From: Pseudomonadota bacterium
GTDB lineage: Bacteria > Pseudomonadota > Gammaproteobacteria > Burkholderiales > Burkholderiaceae_C
Length of the DNA: 64,000 bases
Direction of reading: 5' to 3'
NCBI GenBank assembly: GCA_021783695.1
Contig: JAJXTO010000008.1
Coordinates: 1 to 64,000 of the forward strand
The translations under genes were made by a program, and so were the position numbers. This document shows, in pieces, positions 7,979 to 18,367 of this stretch; positions within the stretch are counted from its first letter, which is position 1, and each line of letters begins with the position of its first letter. Under the pieces are notes generated by a model. The model did no database searches and was not told where the DNA came from. It saw only the letters and a list, made by a program, of their open reading frames with translations.

Positions 7979-9175
7979 TTACTTGTCCAGCGGGCAGCCG
8001 TAGGCGGACGCCGGGCCAAACGCGTCGTTGCCGGGAATGGTCTGCACCAGCTTGTAGTAGTCCCAGGGCTCCTTCGATTCCGCCGGGGTCTTGACCTGCT
8101 CCAGATACATGTCGTGAATCATCAGGCCGCTCTGGCGCAGGGTGCCGTCCTTCATGTACATGTCGTTGACCTTGGTCTTGTGCAACTCGGCCATGATCTT
8201 GGCGCCATCGGTCGTGCCCGCGGCCTTCACCGCCTTCAGATAGGTCATCGTCGCGGAATAGTCTCCTGCCTGCAGAAAGGTCGGCATGGCGTGCATTTCC
8301 TTGAAATAGCGCTGGGCCCAGGCACGCGACTGGGCACTCTGGTTCCAGTACCACGGCGTGGTCAGGTACAGACCCTGCGCGGCCGGCAGACCGACACTGT
8401 GGATGTCGGTGATGAAAAGCAGCAGGCCGGCGAGCTTCATGCTCTTGGTCACGCCGAACTGATTGGCCTGCTTGATCGCGTTGTCGGCATCGCCGCCCGC
8501 GTTGGCCAGACCGAGCACCTGGGCCTTGGAGGCCTGGGCCTGCAGCAGGTACGACGAAAAGTCCGACGCGCCCAGCGGGGCGAGCACCTGGCCGACCACC
8601 GTGCCGCCGTTGGCCTTCACGACCTTGGCGCCTTCGTCCTCGAGCGACTTGCCGAAGGCGTAGTCGGCGGTGAGGAAGTACCAGCTCTTGCCACCGTTCT
8701 TGATCACCGCGCTGGCGGTGCCGCGTGCCAGTGCGGTGGTGTTGTAGGCGTACATGACGGTGTAGGGCGTGCATTGCTTGCCGACGATGCTCGAAGCCCC
8801 CGCGCCGACCACGAAGAACGGGGTCTTGTATTGCGCGGCGAGGGGTTCCATGGCCAGCGCGGTGCCGCTGTTGGTGCCGCCGATGAGCATGTTCACACCG
8901 TCCTGCGATAGGTATTCCTTGGCCTTGCCGGCAGCCAGATCAGCCTTGTTCTGGTGATCGAAGCTCACCAGCTCGATCTTGCGGCCCAGCACGCTGCCGC
9001 CGAAATCGGCGATGGCCATCTTGATGGCGGCTACGCCGCCCGGGCCGTCCACGGCGGAGTAAACGCCCGACAGATCGGTGATGAAGCCGATTTTGACAGG
9101 GGGCTCAGCGGCGCTGGCCGAAGCCAGCGTGCCCAGGGCCAGGGTCAGGGCAGAGGCGAGGGTCTTGTGTTTCAT
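7979..9175 (-). CDS. livK: Branched-chain amino acid-type periplasmic substrate-binding protein
   Basis: The protein is 398 residues. The signal peptide (KHKTLASALTLALGTLASASA) is followed by the LivK-like start PPVKIGFITDLSGVYSAVDG and the ligand-pocket region FIVGAG/IGGTNSGTALAMEPLAAQY. It belongs to the Peripla_BP_6 family, which binds leucine-type amino acids but also amides, urea and aromatic acids, so the ligand is open. It sits between livF and livH. RBS: GGAGACTCCC region just before ATG. Only one binding protein gene is in the operon. Confidence 0.88.
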   Translation of the reverse strand: MKHKTLASALTLALGTLASASAAEPPVKIGFITDLSGVYSAVDGPGGVAAIKMAIADFGGSVLGRKIELVSFDHQNKADLAAGKAKEYLSQDGVNMLIGGTNSGTALAMEPLAAQYKTPFFVVGAGASSIVGKQCTPYTVMYAYNTTALARGTASAVIKNGGKSWYFLTADYAFGKSLEDEGAKVVKANGGTVVGQVLAPLGASDFSSYLLQAQASKAQVLGLANAGGDADNAIKQANQFGVTKSMKLAGLLLFITDIHSVGLPAAQGLYLTTPWYWNQSAQSRAWAQRYFKEMHAMPTFLQAGDYSATMTYLKAVKAAGTTDGAKIMAELHKTKVNDMYMKDGTLRQSGLMIHDMYLEQVKTPAESKEPWDYYKLVQTIPGNDAFGPASAYGCPLDK

Positions 9176-9211
9176 GGGAGTCTCCAGAGGGATTTGCGCT
9201 TTCGAGCGCGT

Positions 9212-9991
9212 TTAGACGCCGAGCAGGTTTTGCAGTGCTGTTCTGTTCTTCTGCAAATCTGCCCGGTTGATTTCCAGAACGATCTGGCCGCGCTCCATCA
9301 CATAAAAGCGGTCGGCGAGATGGGCGGAAAACCGGAAGTTCTGTTCAACCAGCAGAACAGAAAAGCCTTTGTGTTTGAGGGCGGTGATCGCGCGCCCCAG
9401 GGCTTGCACGATGACCGGAGCCAGGCCCTCGGAGATTTCGTCGAGCAGCAGCAAGCGGGCGCCGGTCCGCAGGATGCGCGCCACGGCCAGCATCTGCTGC
9501 TCGCCGCCCGAAAGCCGGGTGCCCGGGCTGTGGGCCCGCTCCTTCAGGTTCGGGAACAGGGCGTAGATCTCGTCGGTGCTCAGACCGGAAAAGCCGGTCT
9601 TCAGATCGGGCGGCAGGAACAGGTTTTCCCGCGTGGACAGACTGGCGAAGATGCCGCGCTCCTCGGGGCAATAGCCCACGCCCAGCGGTGCCACGCGGTG
9701 GCGTGGCAGACCAATGACCTCCGTGCCCGCAACGCGGATGCTGCCGGTGCGTCGGCCCGTGAGTCCCATGATGGCCCGCAGTGTGCTGGTGCGCCCCGCA
9801 CCGTTGCGGCCAAGCAGGCAGACCGTCTCGCCCGGCGCCACCTTGAGATTCACGCCGTGCAGGACATGCGACTCGCCGTACCAGGCATGCAGGTTCTCGA
9901 TGGACAGCGCGGGTGTCGGATTGCCGTGCGCCGCCAGCGGTGCTGCAGCCGCTGCCTGGGCCGCGGCGGGGGTGTCGGCGACCGTACTCAT
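9212..9991 (-). CDS. livF: Branched-chain amino acid ABC transporter ATPase with Arg in Walker A
   Basis: The protein is 259 residues with an Ala-rich N-terminal extension of about 28 residues. The signature SGGEQQ and Walker B LLLLDEISEGLAP are intact. Walker A reads GRNGAGRTS, so the invariant lysine is arginine (residue 67; codon CGC, read directly). Arg at this place normally weakens nucleotide binding, so the transporter may depend mainly on LivG, or Arg may be tolerated in this LivF branch. It overlaps livG by 4 bp. Confidence 0.92.
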   Translation of the reverse strand: MSTVADTPAAAQAAAAAPLAAHGNPTPALSIENLHAWYGESHVLHGVNLKVAPGETVCLLGRNGAGRTSTLRAIMGLTGRRTGSIRVAGTEVIGLPRHRVAPLGVGYCPEERGIFASLSTRENLFLPPDLKTGFSGLSTDEIYALFPNLKERAHSPGTRLSGGEQQMLAVARILRTGARLLLLDEISEGLAPVIVQALGRAITALKHKGFSVLLVEQNFRFSAHLADRFYVMERGQIVLEINRADLQKNRTALQNLLGV

Positions 9992-10755
9992 CCGGCCATT
10001 TCCTCTTCGGCTTCGCCCATATAGGCGGCGATCACCTCGGGATTGCGCGAAATCTCGTCGTAACTGCCTTCTGCCAAGACCTGACCGCGCTGCATGACCG
10101 TCACACGGTCGCAGATGCTGGAGATGACCGACATATTGTGTTCCACCATCAGGACGGTGCGCCCCCGAGCGACGCGGCGGATGAGTTCGGTGACCTGCTG
10201 CACGTCCTCGTGGCCGAGACCCTGGGTCGGTTCGTCGAGCAGCAACAGCTTGGGATCCATGGCCAAGGTGGTGGCGAGTTCCAGTGCCCGCTTGTGCCCA
10301 TAGGGCAGGCTGGCGGCCGCCCGACGGGACTGACTGGCAAGACCGACCAGTTCGAGAAATTGCATCGCCTCGTCATTCAGCCGGTCCAGCGCCCGGGTCG
10401 AGCGCCAGAACTGGGTGGCCAGCCCCGCTTTCCGCTGCAGGCCGACGCGGACATTTTCGAGCAGGGTCATCTGAGAAAACGTGGCACTGATCTGAAAGGA
10501 GCGCACCATACCGAGGCGCGCAATATCCGCCGGCTGCAGATGGGTAATGGGTTGATTCTGGAAATACATTTCTCCAGAAGTGGGGGTAATGAATTTGCTG
10601 AGCAAATTGAAGCAGGTGGTTTTTCCGGCACCGTTGGGGCCGACAAGTGCGTGGATGGCACCCTCGTTCACCTGCAGATTGACATTCTGAACCGCGGCAA
10701 ATCCGGAGAACTGTTTACTCAGTCCCTCTGCGCGCAGTATGGCCGTATTCGGCAT
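9988..10755 (-). CDS. livG: Branched-chain amino acid ABC transporter ATPase
   Basis: The protein is 255 residues. It has Walker A GPNGAGKTT, the Q-loop region with the LivG-type insert, signature PYGHKRALELATTLA and Walker B LLLLDEPTQGL. Walker A is normal here, unlike LivF. The start at 10755 is preferred over the track's 10797 because AGGAA lies 8 nt upstream and the family begins close to ILRAEGLSKQF. It is the first gene of the operon. Confidence 0.93.
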   Translation of the reverse strand: MPNTAILRAEGLSKQFSGFAAVQNVNLQVNEGAIHALVGPNGAGKTTCFNLLSKFITPTSGEMYFQNQPITHLQPADIARLGMVRSFQISATFSQMTLLENVRVGLQRKAGLATQFWRSTRALDRLNDEAMQFLELVGLASQSRRAAASLPYGHKRALELATTLAMDPKLLLLDEPTQGLGHEDVQQVTELIRRVARGRTVLMVEHNMSVISSICDRVTVMQRGQVLAEGSYDEISRNPEVIAAYMGEAEEEMAG

Positions 10756-10956
10756 GAGCTTGTTCCTATTGAGTGCATGCATTTTGCTGCAATGCACCCA
10801 GGGTGCTCAAGCGTCAAATCCCGGTGGAAACCCTGATGATCGGCACGACTTGGTAACAATCTGAACGATTCAGTATCGAATTAAACAAATGGTTACACAG
10901 AAATACTGTGGCGAGTAAATCATGCTTTACGCGTCCTTTCCGGGTGCGCAGTGCAA

Positions 10957-10991
10957 GAAAAAAGCCCGCACTGAAAACCATCGGTGCGGGC
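10957..10991 (-). terminator. Intrinsic terminator of gabD
   Basis: On the minus strand an 8-bp stem GCCCGCAC/GTGCGGGC with a 12-nt loop is followed by T7. It lies 40 bp after the gabD stop. The remaining DNA up to livG (10756-10956) should contain the liv promoter, but I see no clear -35/-10 pair. Confidence 0.88.
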
Positions 10992-11030
10992 CCTTGTCTG
11001 AAAAGCCTGCTGATCGGCAAAACCTCTGGA

Positions 11031-12524
11031 TTATTTGTTCAAATCACCCAGGCAGAGATATTTCATCTCCACGTATTCGTCGATGCCGTGATGCGAACCT
11101 TCGCGGCCCAGTCCGGACTGTTTCACGCCGCCGAAAGGCGCGACTTCGTTGGACATCAGGCCGGTATTGATGCCCACCATGCCGTATTCCAGTTCTTCGG
11201 CCACGCGGAAAATGCGGCCGACGTCGCGGCTGAAGAAATAGGCGGCCAGGCCGAATTCTGTGGCGTTGGCCGCGGCGATGGCTTCGGCCTCGGTCTTGAA
11301 ACGGAACACCGGTGCCACCGGGCCGAAGGTTTCCTCGCGGGCGCAGAGCATGTCGGCGGTGACATCAGCCAGCACCGTGGCCTGGAAGAAGCGACCGGAG
11401 TTGGGGCCGCCCTCGATGCGCTTGCCGCCCACCACCATGCGCGCGCCCTTGGAGGTGGCGTCACTGATGTGTCTTTCGACCTTGGCCAGCGCCTGGTCGT
11501 CGATCAGCGGACCGAGGTTCACGCCTTCCTCGAAACCGTCGCCCACTTTCAGGCTGCCCACGGCCTGTGCCAGACGCTCGACGAAACGGTCGTAGATGCC
11601 GTCCTGCACATACAGGCGGTTGGCGCAGACGCAGGTCTGACCGGCATTGCGGTACTTGCTCGCCATGGCACCGTCGATGGCCGAATCGAGGTCGGCATCG
11701 TCGAACACGATGAAGGGCGCGTTGCCGCCGAGTTCGAGCGACAGCTTCTTGATGGTCGGCGCCGACTGCGCCATGAGGATGCGCCCCACCTCGGTGGAGC
11801 CGGTGAAGGACAGATGCCGCACCACCGGCGAGGCGCACAGCAGCTTGCCGATCGCAATCGATCCTTCGCCGTCGGCGGTGAGCACGTTGAGCACGCCGCG
11901 CGGAATCCCGGCGCGATGCGCCAGTTCGGCCGCGGCCAGCGCGGTAAGCGGCGTCTGCTCGGCCGGCTTGATGACCACGGGGCAGCCCGCGGCCAGCGCC
12001 GGCGCGACCTTGCGGGTGATCATCGCCAGCGGGAAATTCCACGGCGTGATGGCGGCGCACACGCCCACCGGCTGCTTGAGCACCAGCAGGCGTTTGGTGG
12101 CGTCGGGGCTGGGGATGGTTTCGCCGTAGACGCGCTTGGCTTCCTCGGCGAACCATTCCACGAAGCTGGCGCCGTAGAGCACTTCGCCCTTGGCCTCGGC
12201 CAGCGGCTTGCCCTGTTCGGCGGTCATCAGACGCGCCAGATCGTCGGCGTTGGCCACCAGCAGGTCGAACCACTTGCGCAAAATGGCCGCGCGCTGCCTG
12301 GCCGGCAGGGCGCGCCAGGCGGGCCAGGCGGCGTCCGCGGCGTCGATGGCGAGCTGCGCGTGCATCGGCTCCAGCGCAGGCACCTGGGCCAGCTCGGCGT
12401 TGCTGGCCGGGTCGGTCACGGCGAAGCGGCGGGCGGAATCGATCCAGGCGCCGTCGATATAGGCCTGGGTCTTGAACAGTGTGGGGTCTTTGAGCAGGGA
12501 CAGCGGATTGGCGGGATGGGTCAT
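11031..12524 (-). CDS. gabD: NAD(P)+-dependent succinate-semialdehyde dehydrogenase
   Basis: This 497-residue aldehyde dehydrogenase oxidises succinate semialdehyde to succinate at the end of the GABA route. It shows the cofactor-site FTGSTEVGR, the catalytic Glu in LELGGNAPF and the catalytic Cys in [11 protein letters not shown]. The SSADH-type ending is [28 protein letters not shown]. The ATG at 12524 (MTHPANPLS) fits family length; the track start at 12593 would add 23 unlikely residues and intrude on the alaS promoter. The gene is divergent from alaS, with no gabT nearby. Confidence 0.9.
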   Translation of the reverse strand: MTHPANPLSLLKDPTLFKTQAYIDGAWIDSARRFAVTDPASNAELAQVPALEPMHAQLAIDAADAAWPAWRALPARQRAAILRKWFDLLVANADDLARLMTAEQGKPLAEAKGEVLYGASFVEWFAEEAKRVYGETIPSPDATKRLLVLKQPVGVCAAITPWNFPLAMITRKVAPALAAGCPVVIKPAEQTPLTALAAAELAHRAGIPRGVLNVLTADGEGSIAIGKLLCASPVVRHLSFTGSTEVGRILMAQSAPTIKKLSLELGGNAPFIVFDDADLDSAIDGAMASKYRNAGQTCVCANRLYVQDGIYDRFVERLAQAVGSLKVGDGFEEGVNLGPLIDDQALAKVERHISDATSKGARMVVGGKRIEGGPNSGRFFQATVLADVTADMLCAREETFGPVAPVFRFKTEAEAIAAANATEFGLAAYFFSRDVGRIFRVAEELEYGMVGINTGLMSNEVAPFGGVKQSGLGREGSHHGIDEYVEMKYLCLGDLNK

Positions 12525-12605
12525 GGCGGTTCTGGTGGGAGTGAACGGGGGGAGAGCGAGCAACACGGCGCAAGACAGAGTCTGCGCTGGCAAGGCGACA
12601 AGCCC

Positions 12606-12611
12606 TAAAAT
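12606..12611 (+). promoter_or_regulatory. Candidate -10 element for alaS
   Basis: TAAAAT lies 68 bp upstream of the alaS start, inside the 154-bp divergent gap with gabD. No good -35 is visible at the proper spacing, so this is a weak call. Confidence 0.3.
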
Positions 12612-12678
12612 CTATCCTTTTGCACCGCAGCGCGCCAGAGCCAGTTCCGCCTGCGCGCGCCAGCCACTGACCCGCCCC

Positions 12679-15432
12679 ATGAACGTCTCCGACATCCGCG
12701 AAAAATTTCTGGCCTATTTCGAGTCGCAAGGCTCCACCCGCGTGGCGTCGTCGTCGCTCGTGCCGGGCAACGATCCCACGCTGCTGTTCACCAATTCGGG
12801 CATGGTGCAGTTCAAGGACGTCTTCCTTGGCCAGGATCAGCGGACGTACACCCGCGCCACCACGGCGCAGCGCTGCGTGCGCGCCGGCGGCAAGCACAAC
12901 GATCTGGAGAACGTGGGCTACACCGCGCGGCATCACACCTTCTTCGAGATGCTGGGCAATTTCAGCTTCGGCGACTATTTCAAGCGCGACGCCATCCGCT
13001 ACGCCTGGGAGCTGCTGACCACGGTCTACAAGCTCCCGGCAGACAAACTCTGGGTGACCGTGTACGCCGAGGACGACGAGGCGCACGGCATCTGGGCCAA
13101 GGAAATCGGTGTGCCGGTGGAACGCATCATCCGCATCGGCGACAACAAGGGCGCGCGCTATGCCTCCGACAATTTCTGGCAGATGGCCGATACCGGCCCC
13201 TGCGGCCCCTGCAGCGAAATCTTCTACGACCACGGTCCCGAGGTCTGGGGCGGCCCGCCCGGCTCGCCCGAGGAAGACGGCGACCGCTACATCGAAATCT
13301 GGAATCTCGTGTTCATGCAGTTCGAGCGCTTTCATGCCGGCGACGAACACTTCGACACCGAGGCGCAGGCGCAGGCGCGCAAGAACGCGGTCGAAGCCGA
13401 CGGCGGCATCGGCCTCATCAGCCGCGACGGCGCCCGCTTCAAACTCGCCACCTATCGCCAGAAGCCCCTGCCCAAGCCCTGCGTCGATACCGGCATGGGG
13501 CTGGAGCGCATTGCCGCCGTGCTGCAGCATGTGCACAGCAATTACGAGATCGACCTGTTCCAGGCGCTGGTGAAGGCGGCCGCGCGGGAAACCGCCACCA
13601 GCGACCCCGCGCACAACTCGCTCAAGGTCATTGCCGACCACATCCGGGCCTGCAGCTTTCTCATCGTCGATGGCGTGATTCCGGGAAACGAAGGCCGCGG
13701 CTATGTGCTGCGCCGCATCGTGCGCCGCGCCATCCGTCACGGCTACAAGCTGGGCGTGCGCCAGCCCTTTTTCTACAAGCTCGTGCCCGATCTGGTGGCG
13801 CAGATGGGCGCGGCCTATCCCGAACTGGCGCAGGCGCAAGGCCGCGTGGCCGACGTGCTGCAGGCCGAGGAAACCCGCTTCTTCGAGACCATCGAGCACG
13901 GCATGTCCATTCTTGATGCGGAGCTGGCAACGCTCAAGGCCAGGGGCGGCAAAACGCTGGACGGCGAACTGGCGTTCAAGCTGCACGACACCTTCGGTTT
14001 CCCCCTCGATCTCACGCAGGACGTCTGCCGCGAACATGGCGTGGACGTGGATGAAGCCGCTTTTGACACCGCGATGAACCGCCAGCGCGAGCAGGCACGC
14101 GCAGCAGGCAAATTCAAGATGCAGGCCGCGCTCGATTACGCCGGAGCGAAGACCCGTTTCGAGGGCTACGATCACCTGCTGGTGAAGGAAGCGCATGTGG
14201 TGGCGCTGTATGTCGACGGCACGTCGGTGCCGACCATGCAGGCCGGGCAAAGCGGCGTGGTCGTGCTCGACCGCACCCCGTTCTACGCCGAGTCCGGCGG
14301 CCAGGTGGGCGACAGCGGTGTGCTGTTCGAGGGCGGTTCCTGCGCGCTGCGCTTTGTGGTGCAGGACACGCAGAAGGTGCAGGCCGAGGTGTTCGGCCAT
14401 CACGGCACGCTGGAGTCGGGCACGCTGACGGTCGGTGAAGTGGTGGCCGCCCAGGTGGACGCCGCGCGTCGCGCTGCAACCATGCGCAACCACAGCGTCA
14501 CCCATCTAATGCACACCGCGCTGCGCACCGTGCTGGGCGAGCATGTGCAGCAAAAAGGCTCTTTGGTCGATGCCGACAAGACCCGGTTCGACTTTGCCCA
14601 CGACGCGTCGATGAGCGATGACGAGATTCAGCGCGTGGAGCGGATGGTCAATGAGCAAATCCTGCTCAACCAGTCCACCCAGGCGCGCGTGATGCCCATT
14701 GACGATGCCAAAAACCTCGGCGCCATGATGCTGTTCGGCGAGAAGTACGGCGATACCGTGCGCGTGCTCGACATCGGCAATTCGCGCGAGTTGTGCGGCG
14801 GCACGCATGTGGCGCGCACCGGGGATATCGGTCTGTTCAAGATCACTTTTGAAGGCGGCGTCGCCGCGGGCATCCGCCGGGTCGAAGCCATCACCGGGCT
14901 GAACGCGCTGCATTTTGTGCAGCAGCAAAACATACTGCTGCACAAGCTGGCACGCACCCTCAAGGCCCCGGCGGAGGAGTCGGTCGCCAAGGTTGAACAA
15001 TTGCTGGAGCAGCAGCGCCAGCTCGACAAAGACCTCGCCCAGCTCAAGGCGCAGCAGGCCGCGGCGCAGGGCGACGCCATGCTGTCGCAGGCCATCGACA
15101 TCGGCGGCACCAAGGTCCTGCTCGCGCGCATGGATGGGCTGGATGCCAAGGGGCTGCGCGACGCGGTCGACCGCATCAAGTCCAAGCTCAAGACCGCCGT
15201 GGTGGTGCTCGCCAGTGCCGAGGGCGACAAGGTGCAACTCGCCGCAGGCGTGACTGCCGACCGCGTCGGCAGCATCAAGGCCGGTGATCTGGTGAGCGTC
15301 GCCGCGCAGGCCGTCGGCGGCAAGGGCGGTGGTCGGCCCGACTTCGCCATGGCCGGTGGCAGCCAGCCGGCGCAGATCGACGCCGCGCTGGCGCAGGCAC
15401 GCACCCTGCTGCAGCAACGTCTCGGCGCCTGA
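12679..15432 (+). CDS. alaS: Alanine-tRNA ligase with extra insertion
   Basis: The protein is 917 residues; E. coli AlaRS is 876. It charges tRNA-Ala and edits mischarged Ser and Gly. Class II aminoacylation motifs are in residues 1-250 ([15 protein letters not shown], the [18 protein letters not shown] block and DTGMGLERI). The editing-domain metal ligands are [11 protein letters not shown] and [15 protein letters not shown]-terminal coiled region and C-Ala domain with [15 protein letters not shown] follow. Residues about 218-262 between VFMQFER and PLPKP are about 38 longer than in E. coli (see findings). The start at 12679 matches the conserved N-terminus; the track start is too far upstream. 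Confidence 0.96.
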   Translation: MNVSDIREKFLAYFESQGSTRVASSSLVPGNDPTLLFTNSGMVQFKDVFLGQDQRTYTRATTAQRCVRAGGKHNDLENVGYTARHHTFFEMLGNFSFGDYFKRDAIRYAWELLTTVYKLPADKLWVTVYAEDDEAHGIWAKEIGVPVERIIRIGDNKGARYASDNFWQMADTGPCGPCSEIFYDHGPEVWGGPPGSPEEDGDRYIEIWNLVFMQFERFHAGDEHFDTEAQAQARKNAVEADGGIGLISRDGARFKLATYRQKPLPKPCVDTGMGLERIAAVLQHVHSNYEIDLFQALVKAAARETATSDPAHNSLKVIADHIRACSFLIVDGVIPGNEGRGYVLRRIVRRAIRHGYKLGVRQPFFYKLVPDLVAQMGAAYPELAQAQGRVADVLQAEETRFFETIEHGMSILDAELATLKARGGKTLDGELAFKLHDTFGFPLDLTQDVCREHGVDVDEAAFDTAMNRQREQARAAGKFKMQAALDYAGAKTRFEGYDHLLVKEAHVVALYVDGTSVPTMQAGQSGVVVLDRTPFYAESGGQVGDSGVLFEGGSCALRFVVQDTQKVQAEVFGHHGTLESGTLTVGEVVAAQVDAARRAATMRNHSVTHLMHTALRTVLGEHVQQKGSLVDADKTRFDFAHDASMSDDEIQRVERMVNEQILLNQSTQARVMPIDDAKNLGAMMLFGEKYGDTVRVLDIGNSRELCGGTHVARTGDIGLFKITFEGGVAAGIRRVEAITGLNALHFVQQQNILLHKLARTLKAPAEESVAKVEQLLEQQRQLDKDLAQLKAQQAAAQGDAMLSQAIDIGGTKVLLARMDGLDAKGLRDAVDRIKSKLKTAVVVLASAEGDKVQLAAGVTADRVGSIKAGDLVSVAAQAVGGKGGGRPDFAMAGGSQPAQIDAALAQARTLLQQRLGA

Positions 15433-15451
15433 GCAAGCGCTGACCTCCGCG

Positions 15452-16675
15452 ATGGACCTGCAAGACCGCTCGATACTCCTGGCCGTCACCGGCGGGGTTG
15501 CGGCGTACAAGGCCGCCGAGCTCTGCCGGCTGCTCGTCAAGGCCGGGGCGCAGGTACAGGTGGTGCTGACGGAATCGGCCAGCCGCTTTGTCGGCGCGGC
15601 AACGTTTCAGGCGCTCTCCGGCAAGCCGGTGTTCACCGATTTGTGGGACGCGCGCGTGCCCAACACCATGGCGCACATCGAGCTGGCGCGCGCGGCCGAT
15701 CTCATCGTCGTCGCGCCCGCCACCGCGCACATCCTGGCGCGCGCGGCGCAGGGGCTGGCCGACGATCTCCTGTCCACCCTGCTGCTCGCCGCGGGCAAGC
15801 CGGTGCTCTTCGCCCCGGCGATGAACCGCGAGATGTGGCTGCATCCCGCCACGCAGCGCAATCTCGCCATCCTGCGCGCCGACGGTGCGCGCATCTGCGG
15901 CCCGGCATCGGGCGAGCAGGCTTGCGGTGAAGTGGGCGAGGGCCGTCTGGTCGAGCCCGACGATCTGCTGCAGGACATCATTGCCGCGCTCACGCCCAAC
16001 AGCCTGGAAGGCCGCACCGTGCTGGTGACTGCCGGGCCGACGTTCGAGCCGATCGACCCGGTGCGCGGCCTGACCAACCGCTCCAGCGGCAAGATGGGCT
16101 ACGCCGTGGCGCGCGCCGCGCGCGAGGCGGGGGCGCACGTGCTGCTGGTCAGCGGCCCCACGGCATTAGCCGCGCCCTTCGGCGTCGAGCGCACTGTGGT
16201 GGAAACCGCGCAGCAGATGGCAGACGCCGTCATGGCGCAGATCGCGCAGGCGCAGGTGTTCATCGCCACCGCCGCCGTGGCGGACTGGCGACCGGCGCAG
16301 GTGTTGGCTCAGAAGCAGAAAAAATCGCCGGATGCGCCGCCACCATCCATCGCCTTGCAGACCAACCCAGACATCCTCGCCGCCGTGGCCGCTCTGCCAC
16401 AGCCACCGTATTGCGTGGGCTTTGCCGCAGAGAGCGAGAATCTGATCGCGCACGCCGCCGCCAAGCGTGCGCGCAAGAACGTGCCGCTGCTGGTGGGCAA
16501 TCTCGGCCCCGAAACCTTTGGTCAGGACGACAACCGGCTGGAACTGTTCGATGCCAGCGGCCACCACCCGCTGGGCTCGGGTCGCAAAATCGAGCTGGCA
16601 CGCAAGCTGATCGGCGAGGTTGCGCGGCGTCTGGCGGCTTCCAGCAACCTGATTCAATCCCCCCCGCGCACATGA
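15452..16675 (+). CDS. coaBC: Bifunctional phosphopantothenoylcysteine decarboxylase / phosphopantothenate-cysteine ligase
   Basis: This 407-residue fusion makes 4'-phosphopantetheine for coenzyme A. The N-terminal CoaC flavoprotein half has [11 protein letters not shown], the catalytic His in [17 protein letters not shown] and the active-site Cys in [14 protein letters not shown]. The C-terminal CoaB half has [27 protein letters not shown]. The ATG at 15452 is 19 bp after alaS, consistent with cotranscription. The track version begins inside alaS. Confidence 0.94.
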   Translation: MDLQDRSILLAVTGGVAAYKAAELCRLLVKAGAQVQVVLTESASRFVGAATFQALSGKPVFTDLWDARVPNTMAHIELARAADLIVVAPATAHILARAAQGLADDLLSTLLLAAGKPVLFAPAMNREMWLHPATQRNLAILRADGARICGPASGEQACGEVGEGRLVEPDDLLQDIIAALTPNSLEGRTVLVTAGPTFEPIDPVRGLTNRSSGKMGYAVARAAREAGAHVLLVSGPTALAAPFGVERTVVETAQQMADAVMAQIAQAQVFIATAAVADWRPAQVLAQKQKKSPDAPPPSIALQTNPDILAAVAALPQPPYCVGFAAESENLIAHAAAKRARKNVPLLVGNLGPETFGQDDNRLELFDASGHHPLGSGRKIELARKLIGEVARRLAASSNLIQSPPRT

Positions 16676-16715
16676 CGCGCGGCGGCGGTTTTTCCTTGCC
16701 CGAAAGAGTGCAACC

Positions 16716-17165
16716 ATGACGACGATTGCCGTCCGCCTGCTCGATGCGCGTCTGCGCGATCAACTCCCCGCCTACGCCAGCCCCGGCAGCGCTGGCATGG
16801 ATCTGCGTGCCTGCATCGATGCGCCGCTGGTTCTGCAGCCGGGCCAGGCCGAACTCATTCCCACCGGCCTGTCCATGCACATCGCTGACCCCGGACTGTG
16901 CGCCATGCTGCTGCCGCGTTCCGGCCTGGGACACAAGCATGGCGTGGTGCTCGGCAATCTGGTGGGACTGATCGATTCCGACTACCAGGGCCCGCTGATG
17001 GTGAGCTGCTGGAACCGCGGCACCCAGCCCTACACCGTGCAGCCGATGGAGCGCATCGCGCAAATGGTTCTGGTGCCGGTGGTGCAGGCGCGGTGGCAGG
17101 TCGTGGACGACTTCGCGGCGACCGAGCGCGGTACCGGCGGTTTCGGCTCCACCGGCGCGCACTGA
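16716..17165 (+). CDS. dut: Deoxyuridine 5'-triphosphate nucleotidohydrolase (dUTPase)
   Basis: This 149-residue trimeric dUTPase hydrolyses dUTP to dUMP and keeps uracil out of DNA. Motifs in order are [10 protein letters not shown] (1), [10 protein letters not shown] (2), the uridine-binding loop [11 protein letters not shown] (3) and the Gly-rich C-terminal arm [10 protein letters not shown] (5). It follows coaBC after 40 bp; the coaBC-dut pair is a common bacterial arrangement. Confidence 0.95.
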   Translation: MTTIAVRLLDARLRDQLPAYASPGSAGMDLRACIDAPLVLQPGQAELIPTGLSMHIADPGLCAMLLPRSGLGHKHGVVLGNLVGLIDSDYQGPLMVSCWNRGTQPYTVQPMERIAQMVLVPVVQARWQVVDDFAATERGTGGFGSTGAH

Positions 17166-17203
17166 ACTTCGTACTGCAAGTCACTCCGCACGGAACCTCA
17201 CGC

Positions 17204-17779
17204 ATGGCGAGACGCTGGGCCAAACTGCTGGTGCGCAAGTTCGAGGCGATGCAGCACAATCGCTGGCTGCGCCCGTTCACCCAGCACATCACCCATCCGT
17301 CGCTGTGGAGCCTGAGCCGCCGCAGCGTGGCGCTGGCCGTTGCCGCGGGGATGATCGGCGGGCTGATTCCCGGCCCGTTCCAGATGCTCACCGCCGGGGC
17401 GCTGGCCATGCTGCTGCGCTGCAACTTTCCCATTGCACTGGTGGTCACGCTCTACAGCAACCCCATCACCATCGTGCCGCTTTATTTGTTGGCCTACAAG
17501 CTCGGCATCCTGGTCAGCCCGGCGCAGACCGTGCAGCCTCTGTCTGCGCCGCCCGGCTTCGACTGGCTGCACCTCTGGGATTCCACCGTGGCGCTGGCGC
17601 AGTGGGCGTGGAATCTGGGCACTCCGCTGTTCGTCGGCGTACCCCTGCTGGCACTGATTCTCGCCTTGCTCGGCTACGCCATCACCCGGCTGGGCTGGAG
17701 CCTGCACCTGCGTCTGGAATGGCGCGCACGCAAGGAAGCCCGCAGGCTGCGCGAGATCTCCAAGACCGACTCGCGCTGA
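17204..17779 (+). CDS. DUF2062 membrane protein
   Basis: This 191-residue protein has the DUF2062 hallmark SRRSVALAVAAGMIGGLIPGPFQM and YSNPITIVPLY. Three to four hydrophobic stretches (residues about 40-75, 80-105 and 140-170) and a basic C-terminal tail complete it. The function of the family is unknown. It is the last gene of the alaS-coaBC-dut run, starting 38 bp after dut. The track start at 16898 lies inside dut and is rejected. Confidence 0.85.
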   Translation: MARRWAKLLVRKFEAMQHNRWLRPFTQHITHPSLWSLSRRSVALAVAAGMIGGLIPGPFQMLTAGALAMLLRCNFPIALVVTLYSNPITIVPLYLLAYKLGILVSPAQTVQPLSAPPGFDWLHLWDSTVALAQWAWNLGTPLFVGVPLLALILALLGYAITRLGWSLHLRLEWRARKEARRLREISKTDSR

Positions 17780-17786
17780 GTTTGGC

Positions 17787-18293
17787 TTATTTCTCGCCGG
17801 GGAGGAACAGACCGGCGTCGGCGTTGTCCAGCAGGGCGCTCTGGGCCTCGATTTCGTCCGGGTCGGCCTCGCGCACGTCCAGTACCGTGTATTCGATCCG
17901 TAGCGCCATTCCGGCAAGGGGATGGTTGCCGTCGAGCAGAACCTTGTCCTCGTGAATCTCGGTCACGGTGTAGAACGCATCGGCATCGCCCGGCGTGCAG
18001 CCTTCCGGCAGCTGCTCGAACATCATGCCTTCCTCCAGTTCGGCAGGAAACAGCTTGCGGTCTTCGACCAGCAGCAAATCGGGCTCATAGTCGCCAAAGG
18101 CATCATCGGGCTGGAGGTAGATGTCTCCGGTATCGCCCGCGCCTTTGCCGATCATCTGCTCGGCCATGCGCGGCAACAGATCGTCGCCGCCTACATAGAA
18201 GTCGTCGCCCGCGGTGTTTTCGTCGATCAACTCGCCTTGCGAGTCCGTCATGCGCCAGGACAGGGTGGCGACAAGGCCTTCGGTGATTTTCAT
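17787..18293 (-). CDS. SlyD-like FKBP-type peptidyl-prolyl isomerase
   Basis: This 168-residue cytosolic FKBP has the chaperone-like insert-in-flap arrangement. The segment DENTAGDDFYVGGDDLLPRMAEQMIG replaces the usual flap start, and LDGNHPLAGMALRIEYTVLDVREA is the SlyD signature. The acidic C-terminus lacks the His-rich nickel tail of E. coli SlyD. The start at 18293 (MKITEGLVATLSW) matches the family; the track start adds 27 residues. Its stop is 7 bp from the convergent DUF2062 stop, and it is divergent from roxA. Confidence 0.85.
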   Translation of the reverse strand: MKITEGLVATLSWRMTDSQGELIDENTAGDDFYVGGDDLLPRMAEQMIGKGAGDTGDIYLQPDDAFGDYEPDLLLVEDRKLFPAELEEGMMFEQLPEGCTPGDADAFYTVTEIHEDKVLLDGNHPLAGMALRIEYTVLDVREADPDEIEAQSALLDNADAGLFLPGEK

Positions 18294-18367
18294 GGGTATG
18301 CTCACAGGAGTTTTTGAATGGAAACGGGGGACGATCAAAAGTTCGCCCGCATTGGAACATGACAAGC

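Noticed and set aside
10814-11020. 68-residue ORF between livG and gabD
   Set aside because: It runs through the gabD terminator hairpin, with no RBS and no motif.
11461-14505. 1014-residue minus-strand ORF
   Set aside because: It is antisense to alaS and in another frame of gabD. Its translation has no recognisable domain, while alaS has every AlaRS motif.
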